Assembly (NCBI RefSeq): GCF_001598855.1
Contig: NZ_BCZS01000005.1
Coordinates: forward strand, 182,512 to 246,511
DNA: 64,000 bases
Direction of reading: 5' to 3'
From: Pluralibacter gergoviae ATCC 33028 = NBRC 105706
GTDB taxonomy: Bacteria > Pseudomonadota > Gammaproteobacteria > Enterobacterales > Enterobacteriaceae
The first letter of the stretch is position 1, and each line of letters starts with the position of its first letter. Position numbers and translations under genes: made by a program. Positions 60,066 through 64,000 of the stretch are shown here, one piece after another. Under the pieces are notes generated by a model. It had not been told where the DNA came from, did not search any database, and saw nothing but the letters and a program-made list of their open reading frames with translations.

Positions 60066-60466
60066 TTCGCCGAGACGTTAAGGGCCGAACCTACGCATAC
60101 GGCCTGACGATAGCAGCCCGGCGTGCCGCTGGTGACTTCACAGCTGTGCAGCAGTACCGCATTAGCGCGCATTTTAGAGGCGTTGATCTGCATGCGTTTA
60201 CGTGCGGTCGGGATATTCGGCGGTGAGTCCTGGTTGCTGGCCTGGCAGGAGTCGCCGCTGACCTCGCCGAGATCGCGGAACGGCTTGCCGACCAGATCCT
60301 CGGCTTTGGTATAAATTCTTACCGGCGCGGCGCGCGGCGCTTTCGGTTTAACCGGTTCTGCTTTGGCTGGCGCTGCGGTGCTTTGTTCGGGTTCAACGGG
60401 AGATCTGCTTAGCATGGAACAACCGCTCAGGGCGAGCGCTAAAAAACAGACCGGTAAAGCACGCAT
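60062..60466 (-). CDS. rcsF: RcsF, outer-membrane lipoprotein sensor of the Rcs phosphorelay
   Basis: A 134-residue lipoprotein that senses envelope damage and relieves IgaA inhibition of the Rcs system. Lipobox LSGC with lipidated Cys16, a proline-rich and basic linker (about 22-50), and a folded domain with the four cysteines Cys74, Cys109, Cys118 and Cys124 that form two nonconsecutive disulfides. In E. coli it is displayed through BamA-OmpA complexes, a partner encoded in this window. It overlaps trmO by 4 bases. Confidence 0.97.
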   Translation of the reverse strand: MRALPVCFLALALSGCSMLSRSPVEPEQSTAAPAKAEPVKPKAPRAAPVRIYTKAEDLVGKPFRDLGEVSGDSCQASNQDSPPNIPTARKRMQINASKMRANAVLLHSCEVTSGTPGCYRQAVCVGSALNVSAK

Positions 60467-60529
60467 AATATGTCCTCAAAGAATAAAAAACCGAAATCAT
60501 CGAATCCGTTGACAGCTTAAACGACAGGA

Positions 60530-60543
60530 CGGGCATAAGCCCG
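60530..60543 (-). terminator. Weak hairpin after metQ
   Basis: CGGGC (60530-60534) and GCCCG (60539-60543) pair around a 4-nt loop with some G-T extension. On the minus strand there is only a weak T-containing tail. It may end metNIQ transcription inefficiently, before rcsF. Confidence 0.35.
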
Positions 60544-60571
60544 CCCTGAATGATATTACTTTGTAAAAAGA

Positions 60572-61387
60572 TTACCAGCCCTTAACGGCGCCGCCGTTAA
60601 AGATCTTATTCGCCGCTTCGTAAACTTCGTCGGACTGATAGGCTTCGACGAATTTCTTCACGTTTTCAGCGTCTTTGTTATCTTCACGGGTCACGATCAG
60701 GTTAACGTACGGAGAGTCTTTGTCTTCCACGAAGATACCGTCTTTGGCCGGGGTCAGGCCAATCTGGCTGGCGTAGGTGGTGTTGATCACCGCCAGCGCG
60801 ATCTGCGCATCGTCCAGGGAGCGCGGCAGTTGCGGGGCTTCCAGCTCAACAATCTTCAGGTTTTTCGGGTTTTCGGTAATATCCAGCGCCGTCGGCAGCA
60901 GGCCTACGCCATCTTTCAACTTGATAAGACCCACTTTTTGCAGCAGCAGCAGGGTACGGCCCAGGTTAGTCGGGTCATTAGGCACGGCAACCTGATCGCC
61001 CGGCTTCAGCTCATCCAGCGATTTGATTTTTTTCGAGTAGCCGGCAATCGGATACACAAAGGTGTTGCCGACGGCGACCAGCTTGTAGCCGCGATCTTTG
61101 ATCTGCTGATCGAGGTAAGGCTTGTGCTGGAAGGCGTTAGCGTCGATATCGCCTTTGCTCAGCGCTTCGTTCGGCAGCACGTAGTCGTTGAAGGTGACCA
61201 GCTCAACGTCAAGACCGTACTTCTCTTTGGCCACTTTCTGCGCCACTTCCGCGACCTGCTGCTCGGCGCCGACGATCACGCCGACTTTAATGTGGTTCGG
61301 ATCTTTTTCATCCTGACCGCAACCCACCAGTGCCAGAGAACCAATCAGGGCACCCACTGCCGCAAAGGTCTTAAACTTAAACGCCAT
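60572..61387 (-). CDS. metQ: MetQ, methionine-binding lipoprotein
   Basis: A 271-residue substrate-binding lipoprotein for D- and L-methionine that feeds MetI-MetN. Signal peptide with lipobox LVGC and lipidated Cys23, then a NlpA-family two-lobe fold (IKVGVIVGAEQQVAE, NDYVLPNEALSKGDIDANAFQH-type binding motifs). It lies 42 bp after metI on the same strand. The operon is controlled by MetJ (see the box before metN). Confidence 0.98.
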   Translation of the reverse strand: MAFKFKTFAAVGALIGSLALVGCGQDEKDPNHIKVGVIVGAEQQVAEVAQKVAKEKYGLDVELVTFNDYVLPNEALSKGDIDANAFQHKPYLDQQIKDRGYKLVAVGNTFVYPIAGYSKKIKSLDELKPGDQVAVPNDPTNLGRTLLLLQKVGLIKLKDGVGLLPTALDITENPKNLKIVELEAPQLPRSLDDAQIALAVINTTYASQIGLTPAKDGIFVEDKDSPYVNLIVTREDNKDAENVKKFVEAYQSDEVYEAANKIFNGGAVKGW

Positions 61388-61429
61388 CTTATTTCCTTAA
61401 ACTCGTTGAGTTGTCTGTTGTGTGTAACG

Positions 61430-62083
61430 TTATTTGTGAGTCACTGCCCGGACGATGCGATCGCCAGAGAATTGAATTAAATAAACCAGAACCACCAGCA
61501 ATACCAGCACGGTATTCATCACCGTGGCGTTATAGCCAATGTAGCCGTACTGATAGCCAATCTGCCCCAGACCGCCGGCGCCGACCGCGCCGCCCATTGC
61601 CGAGTAGCCGACCAGGGTAATCAGCGTGATGGTGGCGGCATTAACCAAGCCCGGCAGCGCTTCCGGCAGCAGGACCTTACGCACGATCTGCATCGGCGTC
61701 GCGCCCATTGCGCGGGAGGCTTCGATAAGGCCGGTCGGGATCTCCAGCAGGGCGTTTTCCACCATGCGGGCAATAAACGGCGCCGCGCCAACGGTCAGCG
61801 GCACAATCGCCGCCTGCAGACCGATGGAGGTTCCTACGATAACCCTGGTGAACGGGATCATCCATACGAGCAAAATAATAAAGGGGATCGAACGGAAGAT
61901 ATTTACCAGCGCCGACAGCGTGCGGTAAAGCTTCGCGTTCTCAATAATCTGTCCCGGGCGCGTGGTATAAAGCAGCACGCCCACCGGCAGGCCGATAACG
62001 AAACCAAAAAAGCCGGAGACGAAGGTCATGGCCAGCGTCTCCCAGACGCCGCGTCCCAGTAGCCACATCATTGCCTCAGACAT
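61430..62083 (-). CDS. metI: MetI, permease of the methionine ABC importer
   Basis: A 217-residue inner-membrane permease with five helices. The EAA coupling motif is [25 protein letters not shown]. It overlaps the metN stop by 8 bp. Works as a dimer with MetN dimers and MetQ. Confidence 0.98.
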   Translation of the reverse strand: MSEAMMWLLGRGVWETLAMTFVSGFFGFVIGLPVGVLLYTTRPGQIIENAKLYRTLSALVNIFRSIPFIILLVWMIPFTRVIVGTSIGLQAAIVPLTVGAAPFIARMVENALLEIPTGLIEASRAMGATPMQIVRKVLLPEALPGLVNAATITLITLVGYSAMGGAVGAGGLGQIGYQYGYIGYNATVMNTVLVLLVVLVYLIQFSGDRIVRAVTHK

Positions 62084-63107
62084 AACCCAGTACCTCTACC
62101 TTCACGTGATGTTGCTGCAGCCACGCAATGGCTGCCTGTGTATCCTGCTGTTGACCGTGCATTTCGGTCAGCATGATGCCGAACTTAACGCCGCCCGCGT
62201 AATCCATCTGGGCGCTAATGATGTTGTTATTGACGTTGAAACGCCTGGCGGTCTCGGATAGCAGCGGCGCGTCGACCGACTGACCGGTGAACTCCATGCG
62301 CAGCATCGGCACGCTGTCGGCCTGCTGTTCCGGCTTGAGGCGCGCCAGGTAGTCTTCCGGGATATCGAGGTGCAGCGTGGACTGAATAAACTGCTGCGCC
62401 AGCGGCGTTTTCGGATGGGAGAACACTTCGCTGACCGTATCCTGCTCGATAAGCTGCCCGTTGCTGATCACCGCCACGCAGTCGCAGATGCGCTTCACGA
62501 CGTCCATCTCGTGGGTAATAAGGAGAATGGTCAGGCCGAGACGGCGGTTAATGTCCTTCAGCAGCTCGAGGATAGAGCGGGTGGTCGCCGGATCCAGCGC
62601 GCTGGTGGCCTCATCGCACAGCAATACTTTCGGATTGCTGGCGAGCGCGCGGGCGATGGCTACGCGCTGCTTCTGGCCGCCGGAGAGATTAGCGGGATAG
62701 CTGTCGTGCTTGTCGCCGAGGCCGACCAGCTCCAGCAGCTCGCTGACGCGGCGCTTAATCTCTTCCTTCGGCGTGTTGTCCAGCTCAAGGGGCAGGGCGA
62801 CGTTGCCAAATACCGTGCGGGAGGCCAGCAGGTTAAAGTGCTGGAAGATCATGCCAATCTGGCGGCGCGCCCTGGTCAGCTGCGATTCGGAAAGGGTGGT
62901 CAGCTCCTGGCCATCAACCTGCACGCTGCCCTCCGTCGGGCGCTCTAGCAGATTAACGCAGCGGATCAGGGTGCTTTTTCCCGCCCCCGAGGCGCCGATA
63001 ACGCCGTAAATCTGTCCGGCAGGCACGTGCAGGCTGACATCATTTAGCGCCTGAATGGTGCGGTGGCCCTGCTGGAACACTTTGGTGATATGTGAAAGTT
63101 TAATCAT
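62076..63107 (-). CDS. metN: MetN, ATPase of the methionine ABC importer
   Basis: A 343-residue cytoplasmic ATPase. Walker [10 protein letters not shown], signature LSGGQKQR, Walker [13 protein letters not shown] and H-loop LITHEMDVV are present. A C-terminal NIL (ferredoxin-like) domain, about residues 265-343, binds methionine and closes the transporter when the cell is replete (transinhibition). It is the first gene of metNIQ, with a MetJ box about 90 bp upstream. Confidence 0.98.
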   Translation of the reverse strand: MIKLSHITKVFQQGHRTIQALNDVSLHVPAGQIYGVIGASGAGKSTLIRCVNLLERPTEGSVQVDGQELTTLSESQLTRARRQIGMIFQHFNLLASRTVFGNVALPLELDNTPKEEIKRRVSELLELVGLGDKHDSYPANLSGGQKQRVAIARALASNPKVLLCDEATSALDPATTRSILELLKDINRRLGLTILLITHEMDVVKRICDCVAVISNGQLIEQDTVSEVFSHPKTPLAQQFIQSTLHLDIPEDYLARLKPEQQADSVPMLRMEFTGQSVDAPLLSETARRFNVNNNIISAQMDYAGGVKFGIMLTEMHGQQQDTQAAIAWLQQHHVKVEVLGYV

Positions 63108-63191
63108 TAGCTATTTATTATCATTTAAAGTATTGCGGCGGCATTTTCTGCTGCGGCAGTGGTGCTGTTACCGTGAATGAAATGGATGTTA

Positions 63192-63207
63192 AGGCATCCA
63201 GACGTCT
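63192..63207 (-). promoter_or_regulatory. MetJ operator (tandem met boxes) upstream of metN
   Basis: AGACGTCT at 63200-63207 is a perfect met box; the adjacent 8-mer AGGCATCC (63192-63199) matches at 5 of 8 positions. Two contiguous 8-mers are the minimum MetJ site. It lies between metN and gmhB and should repress metNIQ when SAM is abundant. Confidence 0.9.
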
Positions 63208-63297
63208 AAATCAATCAGGACTCTTGCTAATGAGCACTTTCTTGCGGTAGGAAACATGAGATACTAAACGCTACATGCCTTATTCAGGAGCAAACCG

Positions 63298-63864
63298 GTG
63301 GCAAAGAGCGTTCCCGCTATTTTTCTTGACCGTGACGGCACCATTAATGTCGATCATGGCTATGTGCACGAAATTGATGAGTTCGAATTTATTGATGGCG
63401 CGATAGACGCCATGCGCGAATTAAAAGCAATGGGCTTCGCGCTGGTGCTGGTGACCAACCAGTCCGGCATCGCCCGCGGCAAGTTCACTGAGGCGCAGTT
63501 TGAGACACTGACCGAATGGATGGACTGGTCGCTGGCGGATCGCGATGTTGACCTCGATGGCATCTACTACTGTCCGCATCATCCTCAGGGCACGGTGGAA
63601 GAGTATCGCCAGACCTGCGACTGCCGCAAACCGCATCCGGGCATGTTTATCTCCGCACGCGATTTTCTGCATATCGACATGGCCGCTTCTTATATGGTTG
63701 GCGACAAACTGGAGGATATGCAGGCGGCCCACGAGGCAGGCGTAGGAACAAAAGTCCTTGTCCGCACCGGTAAGCCGGTCACCCCGGAGGCGGAAGAAGC
63801 CGCAGATTGGGTTCTGGAAAGCCTTGCCGCACTGCCTGAGGCCATCAAAAAGCAGCAAAAATAG
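63298..63864 (+). CDS. gmhB: D-glycero-beta-D-manno-heptose-1,7-bisphosphate 7-phosphatase
   Basis: A 188-residue HAD-family phosphatase that removes the 7-phosphate in ADP-heptose synthesis for the LPS inner core. Nucleophile Asp11 and Asp13 (FLDRDGTIN), TNQSG motif II, a zinc-binding loop (YYCPHHPQG...CDCRKP) and GDKLEDM motif IV. The start is GTG with CAGGAG 8 nt upstream. It stands alone, divergent from metN, and just upstream of the rRNA operon. Confidence 0.98.
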   Translation: MAKSVPAIFLDRDGTINVDHGYVHEIDEFEFIDGAIDAMRELKAMGFALVLVTNQSGIARGKFTEAQFETLTEWMDWSLADRDVDLDGIYYCPHHPQGTVEEYRQTCDCRKPHPGMFISARDFLHIDMAASYMVGDKLEDMQAAHEAGVGTKVLVRTGKPVTPEAEEAADWVLESLAALPEAIKKQQK

Positions 63865-63884
63865 GCGTTACGACGAAAAGATGA

Positions 63885-63950
63885 GCGGTTGAAATAAAAA
63901 TGCATTTTTCCGCTTGTCAGCGCCGAATTACTCCCTATAATGCGCCTCCA
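63885..63950 (+). promoter_or_regulatory. rRNA operon P1 promoter with UP element
   Basis: TTGTCA (63914-63919), a 16-bp spacer and a perfect TATAAT (63936-63941), followed by the stringent discriminator GCGCC. A/T-rich sequence at 63890-63911 (AAATAAAAATGCATTTTT) fits an UP element. The arrangement matches E. coli rrn P1 closely. Start of transcription is expected near 63949-63950. DksA and ppGpp target this promoter class. Confidence 0.95.
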
Positions 63951-64000
63951 TCGACACGGAGCAACGGCAAACACGCCGCCGGGTTGAAAGGGAAAATTCC
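63950..64000 (+). other. Start of the rRNA operon leader (cut by window end)
   Basis: After P1 the sequence ACACGGAGCAACGGCAAACACGCCGCCGGG matches the conserved segment between P1 and P2 of E. coli rrn operons (read in two pieces: ACACGGAGCAACGG, then CAAACACGCCGCCGGG). P2, the antitermination boxes and the 16S gene lie beyond the window. Confidence 0.85.

Overview
The window is a gene-dense stretch of a gammaproteobacterial chromosome from the family Enterobacteriaceae. Almost every gene can be aligned from memory with Escherichia coli K-12 in the same order, from yadI to gmhB and up to an rRNA operon (the E. coli rrnH neighbourhood). The base composition is clearly more GC-rich than E. coli, and runs such as hrpB and fhuCDB are extremely GC-rich. 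This suits a relative of Klebsiella, Kosakonia, Enterobacter or Cronobacter. I cannot fix the genus from sequence alone. I see no prophage, insertion sequence, integron, CRISPR array, toxin-antitoxin pair or tRNA.

Layout. 1-1597 (+): the end of yadI, a PTS EIIA protein, then the deacetylase-like yadE. 1602-8576 (-): one long run read thpR, sfsA, dksA, gluQ, pcnB, folK, panB, panC, panD (RNA repair and decay, stringent response, tRNA modification, folate and pantothenate synthesis). 8649-19937 (+): helicase hrpB, the peptidoglycan synthase mrcB, and the fhuACDB hydroxamate-siderophore uptake system. 19988-27143: hemL (-), clcA and erpA (+), the mtn-btuF-yadS operon (-), dgt (+). 27285-33641: degP (+), then yaeH, dapD, glnD and map (-). 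33953-53337 (+): the essential macromolecule and envelope supercluster rpsB-tsf-pyrH-frr-dxr-ispU-cdsA-rseP-bamA-skp-lpxD-fabZ-lpxA-lpxB-rnhB-dnaE-accA. 53436-63864: yaeR-tilS (+), yaeP-rof (-), yaeQ-arfB-nlpE (+), proS (-), rcsF-trmO (-), metNIQ (-), gmhB (+). The last 100 bases carry a strong rRNA P1 promoter, and the window ends inside the rrn leader.

How the genes fit together. The 33.9-53.3 kb block couples translation (S2, EF-Ts, RRF), nucleotides and isoprenoids (UMP kinase, DXR, UPP synthase), phospholipid (CdsA, FabZ, AccA), lipid A (LpxD, LpxA, LpxB) and outer-membrane protein assembly (BamA, Skp). RseP sits among the products whose assembly the sigma-E response guards. DegP, NlpE and RcsF add sigma-E, Cpx and Rcs envelope-stress functions. 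Iron supply (fhu), Fe-S delivery (ErpA), haem precursor (HemL) and cobalamin uptake (BtuF) cluster at 14-25 kb.

Regulatory sequence visible directly: a Fur-like box before fhuA, a perfect MetJ box before metN, a textbook sigma-E promoter before degP, a candidate sigma-E promoter inside rseP upstream of bamA, an S2 autoregulatory leader before rpsB, and the rrn P1 promoter. The notable oddities are modest: an AUU start for pcnB, absence of cdaR, ldcC and yadD relative to E. coli K-12, remodelled surface loops in FhuA and BamA, a lower-GC patch in fhuA, and small families of intergenic hairpins. I found no convincing evidence of a previously undescribed multi-gene system.
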